The notes beneath the pieces are model-generated. The model made no database searches. It had not been told where the DNA came from and saw nothing but the letters and a program-made list of their open reading frames with translations. Made by a program: the position numbers and the translations under genes. A stretch of DNA of 64,000 nt from an uncultured Mycoplasmataceae bacterium (GTDB taxonomy: Bacteria; Bacillota_I; Bacilli_A; Mycoplasmatales; Mycoplasmoidaceae): the NCBI GenBank assembly GCA_947429165.1, contig CANEON010000001.1:62001-126000 (forward strand), in the 5' to 3' direction. Shown here one piece after another: positions 1-11,206 of the stretch (positions are counted from its first letter, which is position 1; each line of letters begins with the position of its first letter).

Positions 1-737
1 TGGGTTGATGAAATCTCAAAAACCATTAAAAATTTCTTCGGATTATTTACAATGCTTTGATAGTTAGAAAAAATGTTGAAATAAAATTCGTTAGGGTCGT
101 TTGAGTTAACAAAGCTAATATCTGATTCATATTTTGTCATTTCATAATCAAGTTCATTCTTAGCTACATATGGAGGATTCATAAGAATTACATCAAACTT
201 TAAATTATTTTTTGTAATTGTTTTTAAATAATCACCACAAATAGTTGAAACATTTAAATTATTTTTTTTAGAATTATGTTTGATGTTTTCGATAGAAACA
301 GGATTGATATCAATGCAAGTCACATTAGAATCTTTAAATGTTTTTTTCATATATAAACCCATGTTCCCTGTACCAGAACACAAATCAACAATTGAAATTT
401 TACTATTGTTAAATTTTTCCAAAAGCTTTTGTCTTGCTATTTGGCAAACAAATTCTGTTTCGTTTCTTGGAACAAGAATATTATCAAATACATCGATGCT
501 AATTCCAAGAAAGGAAGTATTTTTAGTTATGTGACCTAATGGTTTTTTATTTATAAAGTATTCAATACATTGCTTTCTTAATTCATTAAAGGCAAAATCA
601 ATCTCTTCATTTCGATTGCTTATATAAGACAACTTATCTTTTACTTTTTTTGACAAATAAAAAATGATCTCATAAATAATAAGATCATTTGATGAGTGTT
701 CTTTTTTAATTTCATTAAAAGCTTCAAAAAAAGTCAT
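1..737 (-). CDS. prmC: PrmC/HemK, release factor glutamine methyltransferase (C-terminus cut by window edge)
   Basis: SAM-dependent enzyme that methylates the Gln of the GGQ motif in peptide release factors. Visible are a helical N-terminal domain, the VPRNETE segment (family form VPRPETE), the SAM-binding loop DLCSGTGN, DINPVSIEN, and the catalytic NPPY motif at about residue 185. The ATG at 735-737 directly abuts the prfA stop, so the enzyme is made from the same transcript as its substrate, a common bacterial pairing. About 245 codons lie in the window; the family is near 280 residues, so the last 30-40 are outside. Confidence 0.93.
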   Translation of the reverse strand, partial: MTFFEAFNEIKKEHSSNDLIIYEIIFYLSKKVKDKLSYISNRNEEIDFAFNELRKQCIEYFINKKPLGHITKNTSFLGISIDVFDNILVPRNETEFVCQIARQKLLEKFNNSKISIVDLCSGTGNMGLYMKKTFKDSNVTCIDINPVSIENIKHNSKKNNLNVSTICGDYLKTITKNNLKFDVILMNPPYVAKNELDYEMTKYESDISFVNSNDPNEFYFNIFSNYQSIVNNPKKFLMVFEISST

Positions 738-1817
738 CTATATTTTTAATTCACTCATTAATCTTGTTTGCTCGTCAGCAATTAACGGATCAATGATTTC
801 ATCAAGGTTACCTTGCATTATTTGGTCGAGCTTATTTAGTGTTAAACCAATTCTATGATCTGTTACTCTATTTTGTGGGTAGTTGTACGTTCTAATTTTT
901 TCTGAACGATCGCCAGTACCAACTTGAGATTTTCTCATAGAAGAAATTTTTTCATTTCTTTCAGTTTCTTGTTTTTCTCAAAGTTTAGAATATAGCATTT
1001 TCATACATGTATCACGGTTTTCAAACTGTGACTTACCTTCTTGACAACTTACTACAACGCCAGTTGGTATATGTGTAATTCTCACAGCTGATTCTGTTCT
1101 GTTAACGTGTTGACCGCCAGCACCAGATGCTCTATATGTATCAATTCTTAAATCAGCAGGATTAATTTTAACATCCACCGCATCGAATTCTGGTAATACT
1201 GCAACTGTAATAGTAGAAGTATGAACTCTACCTTTAGATTCTGTAGCAGGAACACGTTGAACACGGTGAACACCAGATTCAAATTTCATTTTTGAATAAA
1301 CTTCTTGGCCTGAAATGTTGAAATAAATGTAATCATATCCACAAGAATTTTGTGAGATGTCCATAATCTTAATTTTTCATCCTTGCTTATCAGCAAATCT
1401 TTTATATGTATCAAACAAATCAGCAACAAATATAGAAGATTCATCACCACCAGCTCCTGGTCTCATTTCAACTATAACGTTCTTTTCGTTGTTTGGATCA
1501 ACTGGTAATAACAAAATTTTAATTTGTTCTTCAAGCGGAGGAATTTGGGTTTTAATTTCGTCTAATTCCATCTTAGCTAAGTCAATTAAATCTTTATCTG
1601 ATTCATTAGCTAAGATCTTCTCATCTTGTGAACCATTATCAATTAACTTTTTATATTCTAAAAACTTTTCATGTAATGGAGCAGCATGTTTAATTTGCTT
1701 GTTTATCTCTGTTAATTGACTAATCGGTAAACTAGCAGATTCAAGCTGTTTATTAAGCTCTAAATACTTGTTTGATATAGATTCTAATGATTCGAATAAT
1801 CTTTTGTTATATTCCAT
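738..1817 (-). CDS. prfA: Peptide chain release factor 1 (RF1)
   Basis: Recognises UAA/UAG stop codons and triggers peptide release. It has 359 residues, the normal length, with two TGA codons read as Trp. The central GAGGQHVN carries the catalytic GGQ, and RPGAGGDE marks domain 2. RF1 should be the only release factor needed here because UGA is a sense codon; no prfB is seen in the window. A GGAGA ribosome site lies about 15 bases upstream of the ATG at 1817. The gene lies downstream of rpmE and directly upstream of prmC. Confidence 0.97.
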
Positions 1818-1841
1818 AGTTTGTATAAAAAAATCTCCTAC

Positions 1842-1866
1842 TTATAAAAAAAGACAAAATGTCTTT
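1842..1866 (-). terminator. Weak hairpin with T tract after rpmE
   Basis: A 7-bp stem AAAGACA/TGTCTTT at 1850-1866 is followed on the minus strand by a run of Ts, 25 bases past the rpmE stop and before prfA. The stem is AT-rich, so it may be only a partial terminator and allow read-through into prfA. Confidence 0.45.
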
Positions 1867-1890
1867 CTTACGAAAGGAGATGAAATGTTG

Positions 1891-2202
1891 TTATTTTTCA
1901 GTTGATGTAAGTTCGTCTAAAGATTTAACAACTTTCTTGTTACCTGTTTTCTTGGTTTTAACAGTTTTAACTTTCTTAGTTGTTGAAGTTGCTTTTCCAG
2001 CTTCAAATTTCTTAGAAAGTTTTTCTGCACGTCCCTTAACTTTTTGATCAGATAAACCACCTTTATAGAATGGGTGGCAGTTTGAACAAACATCAAGAGT
2101 AACTACTTCAGCTTTGTTAGTAGACAAAATAGTAAATTCTGTACCACATGAAGCACATTTGAACTTTGTTTCCTTTAGATTAGGTTGAATTTTCTTGTTC
2201 AT
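1891..2202 (-). CDS. rpmE: Ribosomal protein bL31
   Basis: Large-subunit protein bL31. The N-terminal half is the L31 fold with the zinc-binding type cysteines CASC and CSNCHPF (about residues 16-19 and 38-44). After residue 65 there is a Lys/Thr/Val-rich tail of about 40 residues, giving 103 residues where many bL31 have 66-90. The tail is low complexity and probably disordered, a common mollicute feature. It is the first gene of a leftward group with prfA and prmC. Confidence 0.93.
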   Translation of the reverse strand: MNKKIQPNLKETKFKCASCGTEFTILSTNKAEVVTLDVCSNCHPFYKGGLSDQKVKGRAEKLSKKFEAGKATSTTKKVKTVKTKKTGNKKVVKSLDELTSTEK

Positions 2203-2282
2203 ATATTTGTATATTATATTTAATAACTAATCTTATGCTATAATATTTTATACAATTATCTTAATATATTCACATTTTTTAA

Positions 2283-2831
2283 ATGAAACCAAAGCAATCT
2301 TGAATATTGTTAGACTCAAATAAACTTTTGAGAGAACACTCAAAGGATATTTCTATCCCCGTTTCTAAAGAAGACAAAGAATATTTTGACAAAATGATGT
2401 CATATATAGATGCTTGTGACAAAGGATTAGAAAAAGAATATGGGATTCGTCCTGGTATTGCTGTTGCAGCTCCACAAGTTGGTTTTCTAAAAAAAGTAAT
2501 TTATATTAATTTTGAATTTGCAGGTACACAATATCGTTATTTGTTAGCAAATCCTAAGATTGTTTCTAGATCGTTAGGTATTACATACCTACAATCTGGC
2601 GAGGGATGCTTAAGCGTTGCAGATGATCACGAAGGATATGTTCCAAGAAATTCAAAAATAATTGTGAAAGCTTATGATCTTTTAAACAATAAAGATGTTA
2701 CAATAAATGCTGAAGGTTTACTTTCAATTTGTTTACAACATGAAATAGACCACTTATCTGGAATACTTTATTACGATCACATAAATAAGCAAGATAAATT
2801 TTATACAGAAAAAAATTGAAAACCTTTATAG
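2283..2831 (+). CDS. def: Peptide deformylase
   Basis: Removes the formyl group from nascent N-terminal Met. The three family motifs are present: GIAVAAPQVG, EGCLSV, and the metal-binding HEIDH (QHEIDHLSG). I start at the ATG at 2283, because the Trp TGA at 2301 joins it to the body; the TTG at 2307 is not needed. A Trp TGA at 2817 also extends the C-terminus to TAG at 2829-2831, giving 182 residues. It is followed 8 bases later by the RNase J gene, so the pair is likely one transcript. Confidence 0.95.
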
Positions 2832-2839
2832 GAGATAAA

Positions 2840-4525
2840 ATGGAAAAGACAAATAAACCTACATATATATTTGCATTAGGTGGAATTGAAGAAATTGGTA
2901 AAAACATGTACGTCGTTGAACACGATGATGAAATTTATGTTATTGATTGTGGAATCAAATTCGCTGACTCAAACGATTTATTGGGTGTAGACTCAATAAT
3001 TTGTCCTTTTGATTACTTAGTACAAAACAAAGATAAAATTAAAGGATTAATTGTTACTCACGCTCACGAAGACCACATTGGTGGTATTCCTTATCTATTA
3101 AAAACTGTATCAATTCCTAAAATTTATGCAGCTAAATTAACAGCAGGAATCATAAAGAAAAAATTAAAAGAACACAAGAATCTTCAACAATTTTCTTTTG
3201 AAACATTTGATGATAACAAAGTAATTCAATCAAAGAATTTTAAAATTGAATTCTTTAGAGTGTGCCACTCTATTCCTGATGCGTTTGGTATATATTTTGA
3301 AACACCAAACGGAAGAATCGTTTCAACTGGTGACTTTAGATTTGATTTCTCTACACAAGGTGATGAATCAGATATTCAAAAAATGGCTGAATTAGGTAGA
3401 AGAGATATTGATGTATTATTATGCGAATCTACAAACTCTGAGACACAAGGATTTTCTGTTAGTGAAAAGTATATTATTAATGAAATTAAAAAAATTATTG
3501 ATAATGCAAAAGGAAGAGTTTTCCTTTCTACATTTGCTTCAAATTTAGGAAGAATCGAAGAAATTATCGAAATTGGAATTAAAAACAATCGTAAGATTTG
3601 TTTAATTGGTAGATCAATGATAACTAATATTGAAACATCTATAGATGTTGGTTTCTTAAATGTTAGTGATGACTGATTTATTGAAGCAAGAGAAATTGAA
3701 AAATATCCTGATAATGAAATTCTAGTTTTATGTACTGGTTCACAAGGTGAAGAAATGGCCGCATTAAACCAAATGGCTATGGGAAAGCATGCTTGAATTA
3801 CATTTAAGCCAACAGATATTTTAATCATGTCTTCTAACCCAATTCCTGGCAACTATGAAAGTGTTGAAAAACTTTTAAACAAACTTTCTAGAAAGAATAT
3901 TACTATCATAACTAACAGACAAGAACAAAAGTTACATGCTTCTGGACACGCTACAGAAACCGAACAACAATTAATGTTTAAATTAATTAACCCTTTATAT
4001 TTAATTCCAATTCATGGTGAATATAAGATGTTAAAAGCATTGAGAAAAAATGCTTCTAATGCAGGTATTAATCCAGATAATGTTATTCAGGTGACTAACG
4101 GTCAAAAAATCGAACTATTAAATCATGTAGCTAAAGCAACAAATGATTTTGTAGACATCTATGATGTCTATGTTGATGGAAACAATATTAATAGCGATTC
4201 TGACGGATTATTAAAATACCGTCGTATTCTTTCACAAGACGGAGTGTTCAATATAACTTTATTAATTGATAGAAAAAATATAAAAGTTGTTGATAACCCT
4301 GTTGTTTCTACAAGGGGATGCATTTATGCAAAATCTCATTATGGATTAATTACAAAAATTTCTTACACAATCAAAACAAATATTGAAGAACTAATGGGAA
4401 AACAACAAGCTCCAATCAACAATAACGAAATCAGAAAAATTTGTGAAAATGTTGCAAGTTCTTTTATTTGAAGACACAAAAAGAAACACCCATTAATAAG
4501 AACAACAATTTTTGATGTTGACTAA
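2840..4525 (+). CDS. rnj: Ribonuclease J (metallo-beta-lactamase fold RNase)
   Basis: Zn-dependent 5'-3' exo- and endoribonuclease for mRNA decay and rRNA maturation. Motifs are HAHEDHIGG (HxHxDH metal site, about residue 78), CHSIPDAFG, STGDFRFD, and a late HASGHAT and PIHGEYKML, all diagnostic of RNase J. It is 561 residues long, as expected, with four or more in-frame TGA codons. A GGAG site sits just before the ATG at 2840. The stop codon overlaps the convergent ffh stop by 3 bases (CTAA). Confidence 0.95.
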
Positions 4526-5865
4526 CCCATATTTTTCAATAAGTTCATTGGGTTTTTTCCTTTTCTTAAGGCAGATGATATTTCATCCATTTTCTTTTTG
4601 CTTTTTTCAAATTCGTTAAGCATTTTATTTAACTCATCTGGTTTTCTTCCTGAACCATTTGTAATTCTTGTACGTCTTGAAATTGATTTACGAATTAATG
4701 CAGGATTCCTTCTTTCTTTTAAAGTCATTGAACTCATTAGAATCTTTCAGATTCTAATTTTTTCTTCTGCAAGTTCAACTTGATCTTTGGAAATCTTTTG
4801 TGTTCCTGGCATCATTTTAACAATTGAATCTAATGATCCCATTTTGTTGACTTGTTGAACTTGTCACAACAAGTCTTCTAAATCCATTTTGCCTGACAAC
4901 ATTCTCATGATTGTTTTCTTAGAGCGATTTTCATCAATCACATCTGCAGCTTTTTCTGCAAGCGTCATAATGTCACCCAAGCCAAGAATACGATCTGCCA
5001 TTCTTTCTGGATAAAACAAGTCTAGTGAACCAATCTTTTCACCAATACCAGACATCTTAATAGGAACATTTAATAAACTAGCTAGAGACAAAGCAACACC
5101 AGCTTTTGCATCTGAATCTAATTTTGTAATGATGATTCCTGATAAGTTTAACTTATCATTGAATTCAGTAGCAACGTTAATCATATCTTGACCACTCATT
5201 GCATCGACAACCAATAAAGTATCTGTTGGTTTAACTATTTTCTTTAAATCAACTAATTCTTTAATTAATGTTTCATCAGTTTGTAGACGACCAGCAGTGT
5301 CAAAAATGATGAAATCATTTTTATTTTCTTTTGCTTTTTCTAAAGCTTCAACAGCTGTCTCTCTTGGGTTTTGTGTACCGTGATCATAAAAATCAACATT
5401 GATTTCAGAAGCTAATTGTTTTAATTGATCGATTGCTCCTGGACGATAAATATCTAGACCTACAAGCATTGGTTTAAATGCTTGTTTTGTCTTAAAGAAA
5501 TTAGCAAGTTTTGCGGCAGTTGTTGTTTTACCAGAACCTTGTAAACCAACCATAATAATTTTTACTGGTTTCGAATCTGTAACAATTGGACTTTGTTGTT
5601 TACCAAGGATAGAAGTTAATTCTTCTTTTACAATTCCTAGTAAAAACTTTTCTGGGTCTTGTCCTTTTTCAATTACTTGTCCTACTGTTTTTGTTCTAAT
5701 ATTCTTAATAAAAGTTTTTACAACAATTAAGCTAACGTCAGCATCTAACAAAGCAATTCTTATTTGTTTTAAAACCTCAGCAACATCTTCTTCAGTTATT
5801 GTTGAGTTTATAAGTTTTTTCTTCATGTGCTTAAGCACAATCGAACTAATCTTTGTGTTTAGCAT
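4522..5865 (-). CDS. ffh: Signal recognition particle protein Ffh
   Basis: SRP GTPase that binds signal peptides and SRP RNA for co-translational targeting to the membrane. The order is N domain, G domain with GLQGSGKTTTAAKLA (P-loop), DTAGRLQTDE and TKLDSDAKAG, then a methionine-rich M domain with the RNA-binding RRTRITNGSGR. It has 447 residues. The gene follows tyrS by 7 bases and converges on the RNase J gene. I did not find an SRP RNA next to it. Confidence 0.97.
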
Positions 5866-5872
5866 ATTATTT

Positions 5873-7102
5873 TCACTTAATTAAGAAGAAATTTTTCTTT
5901 CCTTTTTTTAAGTAAGAAAATTTGTTGTTTATCGAATCGGTTTTCTTAACCATGAAAGAAAAGTCTGTAACTGGTTGAGAATTAATAGATACAGATTTAG
6001 AAGAAATTAAATTTCTTGCATTTGATTTTGAAGTTGAGATTTTTGATTCAACTAATAAATCAATTACATTGATTTCATTTTCAACTTCGATTGTTGGAAC
6101 ACCTAATAAAGCGTTATATAAATCTTCTTTTTCTATAGTTGTAATTTCTTCTGAGAAAAGTTTTTGTGAAATTTCTTCACATTTCTTTGCTTCATTTTCG
6201 CCGTGAATATCTTTTACAATTGCATATGCTAATTTTTTTTGCGCATAGAACTTAGATGGATTTTCGTTGTGAACTTTTATGATTTCATTGATTTCATCAA
6301 CTGAGTAAAAAGTAAGAGCCAATAACAATTTCTTAACATCTTTATCTGATTGATTAACCAAGAATTGATACATTTGGTAACAAGAGGTAACTTCTTTATC
6401 TAAATAGATTGCACCTTTTTCTGATTTACCAAATTTTGTACCATCTTCTTTAGTTAACAAGTTAATCGTTAATCCTAAGGCATTGTTGTCATCACCTAAA
6501 GTTTTTCTAATCATTTCAATACCAGTAGTGATATTTCCTCATTGATCAGAACCACCAATTTGCATTCAAACATTATGATCTCTATACATTTTTAAGAAGT
6601 CGTAACCTTGAATAAGGTTATATGAAAATTCAGCATAAGAAATCCCTGTTTCTAAACGTGACTTAATAATGTCTTTTTCTAATAAATAATTAACGTTAAT
6701 TAATTTGCCTGCGTCTCTAAAAAAAGTTAATATGTTTAAGTCTTTATAAAAATCGTAATTGTTAACTATTTCACAATCAAAAAGATTTTTAATTTGATTC
6801 GTTAAATGTTTAGCATTATCTTGAATAACTTCTATTGGTTGAATTTTTCTTTCAGCTTTTTTACCAGACGGATCTCCAATTAAACCTGTGGCTCCGCCAA
6901 TCAAAACAAATGGTTTAAAACCGTTTTTTGCTAATCTAATTAAAGTAATTAATGTGTAGTAATTACCTAAATGCATAGATCTGAAAGATGGATCTACGCC
7001 AACATAAACAGCCGGTTTAGAATTAATAAATTCTTCTAACTTCTTTTCGTTAGTAATGTTATTTATAACATTACGTTGTTTCAATTCGTCCAATATATTC
7101 AT
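5873..7102 (-). CDS. tyrS: Tyrosyl-tRNA synthetase
   Basis: Class I synthetase of 409 residues. The HIGH-type signature is in VDPSFRSMHLGN (about residue 40), the tyrosine-specific GGSDQWGN lies centrally, and KFGKS replaces the canonical KMSKS/KFGKT. The last 65 residues form an S4-like RNA-binding domain that ends in a basic tail. It lies between soj and ffh in a leftward run; 13 bases separate its ATG from the end of soj. Confidence 0.96.
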
Positions 7103-7115
7103 ATTCTTAATTATA

Positions 7116-7808
7116 TTAATTATTAATAATAATATTAACTATCTCATCAATTTTGATTGCAAAATCAGATCAAGGATTTTTTTCTAAGTATATTTTTGCA
7201 GTCTTTGATTGTTTGTTTAAGTTCTCATTAAAAGGTAAAACAAATATCTTTGTGTTAAACACTTTTTTAAGATTCATTAGTGCGTTAATATGTTCTGTTT
7301 TATCTTTGTTGTATTCATTTAAAATAACACAACAAATTTTTAGATTTTGATTTTTTAGTTGTGCTTTTCTAATTAATCCTAAATCTGTCATTACTTGGTT
7401 AGAAGCATATTCATTAGAGTTGTAGATTAAAATTGCATCATCGCATAAAGATAACATTAAATTGTTAAAATTTAAATTTGTATTTGATGATTCAACAAAA
7501 ACATAGTCTGAATTCTTTTTAATCTCATTGAAATCAGAAACGATTGATGATTCAACTTGCTCATTGTTTGTCCAAATTACTGATAATCTTTTTTGATTTA
7601 AAAAATATGATGTTAAGTGTTTGTTGTTTTCAGCAATATCAAAATATTTAATCTTGTGTTTTCTTTTTAATTCAATCATTTCTTCTGGTAGTTTAGATGA
7701 AACAATGGAAGACTTCGTCTTTTTGCTTGATATTTTTGTAGCGAGATTAAAAGTTATGGTGTTCTTACCATAATTAGGTTTTTGACTTCAAACAAATATT
7801 TTCTTCAT
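7116..7808 (-). CDS. ParA/Soj-like P-loop ATPase, degenerate
   Basis: 230 residues starting MKKIFVWSQKPNYGKNTIT. This occupies the place of the ParA deviant Walker A (KGGxGKT) but keeps only GKNTIT, with Asn and Tyr replacing the glycines. Later parts (SDYVFVESSN, CVILNEYNKD, KIFVLPFNENL) follow the ParA/Soj order. Position right after mnmG-rsmG matches the classic gidA-gidB-soj-spo0J order near bacterial origins, but no parB follows: tyrS comes next. It may be a diverged chromosome-segregation or MinD-like protein with weak or no ATPase activity. Family call fair, function uncertain. Confidence 0.6.
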
Positions 7809-7809
7809 A

Positions 7810-8508
7810 TTAGTTATCTTTTGCTATTTTAGATCAAGATCTTGGATATATTCTGTTGGTTTTATGTGTTTTTATAAAAACAAAAACATTGTGTTGAATA
7901 TCGTTTGCAGAAACAAAACTATTCATCTTTTGTTCAACATCAAGTCTTTTATTTAAATGGTACAAACCATTTGTCTCTTGTTGATAATTTTGTGATTTTG
8001 GAATTACAACAAGACCTTTAACTTTTGCATATGGTGTTGAAACTTCTAACATCGCTTTTAGTTTCCCAACTGCTCTTGAAGTTACTAAATCGTAAGATTC
8101 GTACTCATCTTCTTTTATGTCTTCAGCTCTTTTTAAATAAACATCAACATTTTTTAATCTGAGTTTTGAAACAAGTTCTTTTAAAAAAGTTACTTTTTTA
8201 TTGTTTGATTCAATAATTCCTAAATGAATATGTGGAAACATAATTTTCAAGACAATTCCAGGAATACCAGAACCAGAACCAATGTCTAAAACTGAATTAA
8301 TTTTTGAAAAATCTATATCTTTATAAGGAATGATTGATTCATAAAAATATAAACCATAAACTTTTGATTCACCATCGAGTCTTGTTAAATTTACTTTCTT
8401 GTTGTATTCAGTTAAAAAGTTACGATAAATCTCAATTTGATCTATTCATTTTGAATCTACATTATTAAAGTTTTTGTTTACTTCAGTGATTAATTCTTGT
8501 TTATTCAT
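7810..8508 (-). CDS. rsmG: 16S rRNA m7G527 methyltransferase RsmG (GidB)
   Basis: SAM-dependent methylation of 16S rRNA G527. The SAM loop reads LDIGSGSGIPGIVLK, followed by IESNNKK (SAM ribose site) and SRAVGKLKAMLE, all typical of GidB. It has 232 residues with the TGA near the C-terminus read as Trp. The ATG at 8508 lies inside the last codons of mnmG (8-base overlap), and soj starts one base after its stop, so the three are translationally linked. Confidence 0.95.
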
Positions 8509-10336
8509 GTTCTATATAATACTTGATTGCAATTAAATCTGGCAAATTAATTCCACTTATTCTTTGCGCTTGACCAAGGGTTAATGGTCTAATTCTATTC
8601 AATTTGTCAATCGCTTCTAATGAAAGATGTTTTACTTCTTTAAAGTCTTTAATGTTAGATAAATCTAAACTTTCAAATTGATTGATTCTGTCAACGTATT
8701 TGTTTTGGTTCTTAATATATCCTTCGAATTTAACTTTGATTTCTATTTTCTTTATAGAGTTCTTTGTTAATTTCTTCAGTTGTTGTGGTTTTAAAATGCT
8801 TGACAATTTAACATTTGGTCTTTTTAATAAGTCATATAAATTATGGTTTGAGTTACCAAATTTTTTTACAAGTCCCTTCTTGTAACTTAGATTATGTGTT
8901 TTTAGGAATTTTATAGTATGTTTGATTAATAAATCTTGTTCTATATATTCTTTGTAATTCTTTTCTTTTACTAAACCAACTTTATAACCATATTTTATTA
9001 AACGATCATCTGCATTATCATTTCTAAGTAACAATCTATATTCAGCACGACTTGTTAATAATCTGTATGGATCATTTACACCTTTTGTTACTATATCGTC
9101 AATCAATACTCCTATATATGCTTCATTACGTTTAAGTATTAAAGGTTTCTTACCTTTAATCGAATTAATCGCATTAATTCCTGCCATCAATCCTTGACAT
9201 GCGGCTTCTTCGTATCCAGAAGTTCCATTAACTTGTCCAGCAAAATATAAACCTTTAATTAATTTAGACTCTAATGATGGTCAAAGGTCTCTAGCATCGA
9301 TTGCATCATACTCAATTGCATATGCATATTTTTTAAATTTCGCACGTTTTAAACCAACTACAGAATGAACAAATTGCTCTTGCACTTCTTTTGGTAAAGA
9401 AGTAGAAAGACCTTGAAGATACATTGTGTCCATTTCAAGAGATTCTGGTTCAATAAAAACTTGGTGTCTAGGTTTATTCGCAAACCTAACAATCTTATCT
9501 TCAATACTCGGACAATATCTTGGACCAACACCTGAAATCTGTCCTGAATACATTGCAGACTTGTTAATATTCTTTTTTATAATTTCGTGTGTTTTATCAT
9601 TGGTGTAAGTTAAATAACAAACTTGTTGTTTTTTTAGTGGAACAAATTTTTGGTTAAAATGAGAAAAAGATAATTTATCCTTTGTTCCTAGCTCAACAGC
9701 CATTTCATCATAATCTATGCTGTCTTTGTAAATTCTTGGTGGTGTTCCTGTTTTTAATCTAATTATTTTGAAACCTAAGTTTTTTAATTGAGTAGAAAGA
9801 GTTTCGCTTCTTTTGTGGCTTGAAGGACCTTCTTCTTTTTTAATATTACCCATGTGGGTAATAGCTTTCATATATGTTCCCGTTGTGATAATGACTTTTT
9901 TACAAGAATAATTTTTAGTTGGGGTTTTAACTCCAACTACTTTTTTGTTTTTAATAATTAGTTCACGAATCTCGGTTTCTAATAAAGTTAAGTTTTTGTG
10001 TTCTTCAATTTTCTTTAAAAATCATCTATGGTATTTTAATTTATCTATTTGTGCTCTTAATGCTCATACACCAGCACCTTTTGAACTGTTCAATAATTTC
10101 ATTTGTAACTGATTAGCATCAGTCGCTATTGCTTGCATTCCACCTAATGCGTCAATTTCTCTTGTAACAATTCCCTTTGCTGGACCACCAATCGATGGAT
10201 TACACGGTGCTTCAGCAACCGAATCTTTAGATAATGTTGCAATGGCCGTTTTATATCCTAAATTAGCACAGGCAAAAGCTGCTTCTACACCAGCGTGTCC
10301 TGCACCTACAACTATTACATCAAAATCAGTAATCAT
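8501..10336 (-). CDS. mnmG: tRNA uridine-34 carboxymethylaminomethyl enzyme MnmG (GidA)
   Basis: FAD-binding partner of MnmE that modifies the wobble uridine of some tRNAs. The dinucleotide fold [12 protein letters not shown] is at the start, followed by [23 protein letters not shown], and GTPPRI. The C-terminal helical domain ends in [10 protein letters not shown]. It has 611 residues, near full length. I chose the ATG at 10336 because the first residues then fit the family; another in-frame ATG at 10363 would add nine hydrophobic residues. It is the promoter-proximal gene of mnmG-rsmG-soj. Confidence 0.96.
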
Positions 10337-10349
10337 AATTAAATAATTA

Positions 10350-10382
10350 TAAATAAAAAACACACCATATTTGGTGCGTTAA
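10350..10382 (-). terminator. Terminator of the LRR lipoprotein gene
   Basis: Minus-strand hairpin AACGCACC/GGTGTGTT (one G-U pair, loop AAATAT) at about 10359-10380, followed by six Ts. It lies 10 bases past the lipoprotein stop and just upstream of mnmG. Confidence 0.8.
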
Positions 10383-10391
10383 TTTAACTAA

Positions 10392-11153
10392 TTAATTTCA
10401 TTGAATCTTATCGAATTCATCGCCATCTCGAATCGGAAATGTGTTTTTAAATCACTGTTTAAATTTTTCTATTTGTTCAGAATCCAATCCCATTGTGTAT
10501 ACATGCGCAGAACTACGCATATACTTAATTGTATCTGTTCATGTTCAAGTTGGTAAATTAACAAAATTTTTAAAGTATATTTTAGAATTATTAAAGAAAC
10601 CTCATCCACCTCAAGCTTGACCTAGAGTACAATTAACAGGATTTTTGAAATAAATTGTAGCGCCGCCATCATCCATTCAAAAAGAGTAATAATTTACAGA
10701 AGTAACTTTTTCTGGAATCTCTACGTATTTTAATGAATTGCTATCATCATAAAATGTACAAGATGGTATTTTTGTAATTTCAGAATCATCTTCGAAAATA
10801 ATATTTTTAACTGAAGCAGGAATACTGCTTTGGAATGCATTATTTTCAAAAGATTTTATTGTATTAGGTATATACAAAGTATCATATGATTGATATTTTT
10901 GATCATTTTTATTAAACCCATCTATAAATCCGAAACAATGCCCATTTTCTGAGTCTACTTTAAGAACACTTTCTTCTCCTTCATATGGTAACGGATTATA
11001 ATTTGTTGGTCTTGGATCAGGAATGTCTGGAGTTGGTGGTATATCGCCACCAGAATTTTTTGATTCAATTGATGAAATAGCGCTACAAGCAGTAACACAT
11101 CCTAATACTACAGGTATTCCAAAAGTAATGGTTTTAAATAATTTTCTATTCAT
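10392..11153 (-). CDS. BspA-type leucine-rich-repeat surface lipoprotein
   Basis: 253 residues. The N-terminus is a lipoprotein signal peptide with lipobox-like VTACS around residue 23. A Pro-rich spacer (PPTPDIPDPRP) follows, then degenerate LRR_5/BspA units such as YIPNTIKSFENNAF, SVKNIIFEDDSEI and YVEIPEKVTSVNYYSF. This pattern is known in surface proteins that bind host matrix. It is half the size of the related gene at 46.5-48.3 kb. No strong ribosome site precedes the ATG at 11153. The ligand cannot be read from the sequence. Confidence 0.75.
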
Positions 11154-11167
11154 AATAAAATATTATA

Positions 11168-11202
11168 AATAAAAAACAACGAACAATAAAATTCGTTGTT
11201 AT
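11168..11202 (-). terminator. Terminator of the first YfcC carrier gene
   Basis: Perfect 8-bp stem ACAACGAA/TTCGTTGT at 11177-11200 with T-rich sequence after it on the minus strand, directly behind the TAA at 11207. Confidence 0.85.
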
Positions 11203-11206
11203 TGAA

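Noticed and set aside
1357-1719. Plus-strand open frame opposite prfA
   Set aside because: It is a shadow of the RF1 gene on the other strand, with no ribosome site and no family.
2816-2842. Earlier in-frame start for the RNase J gene
   Set aside because: The frame is open upstream, but it overlaps the end of def; the GGAG-ATG at 2840 fits RNase J better.
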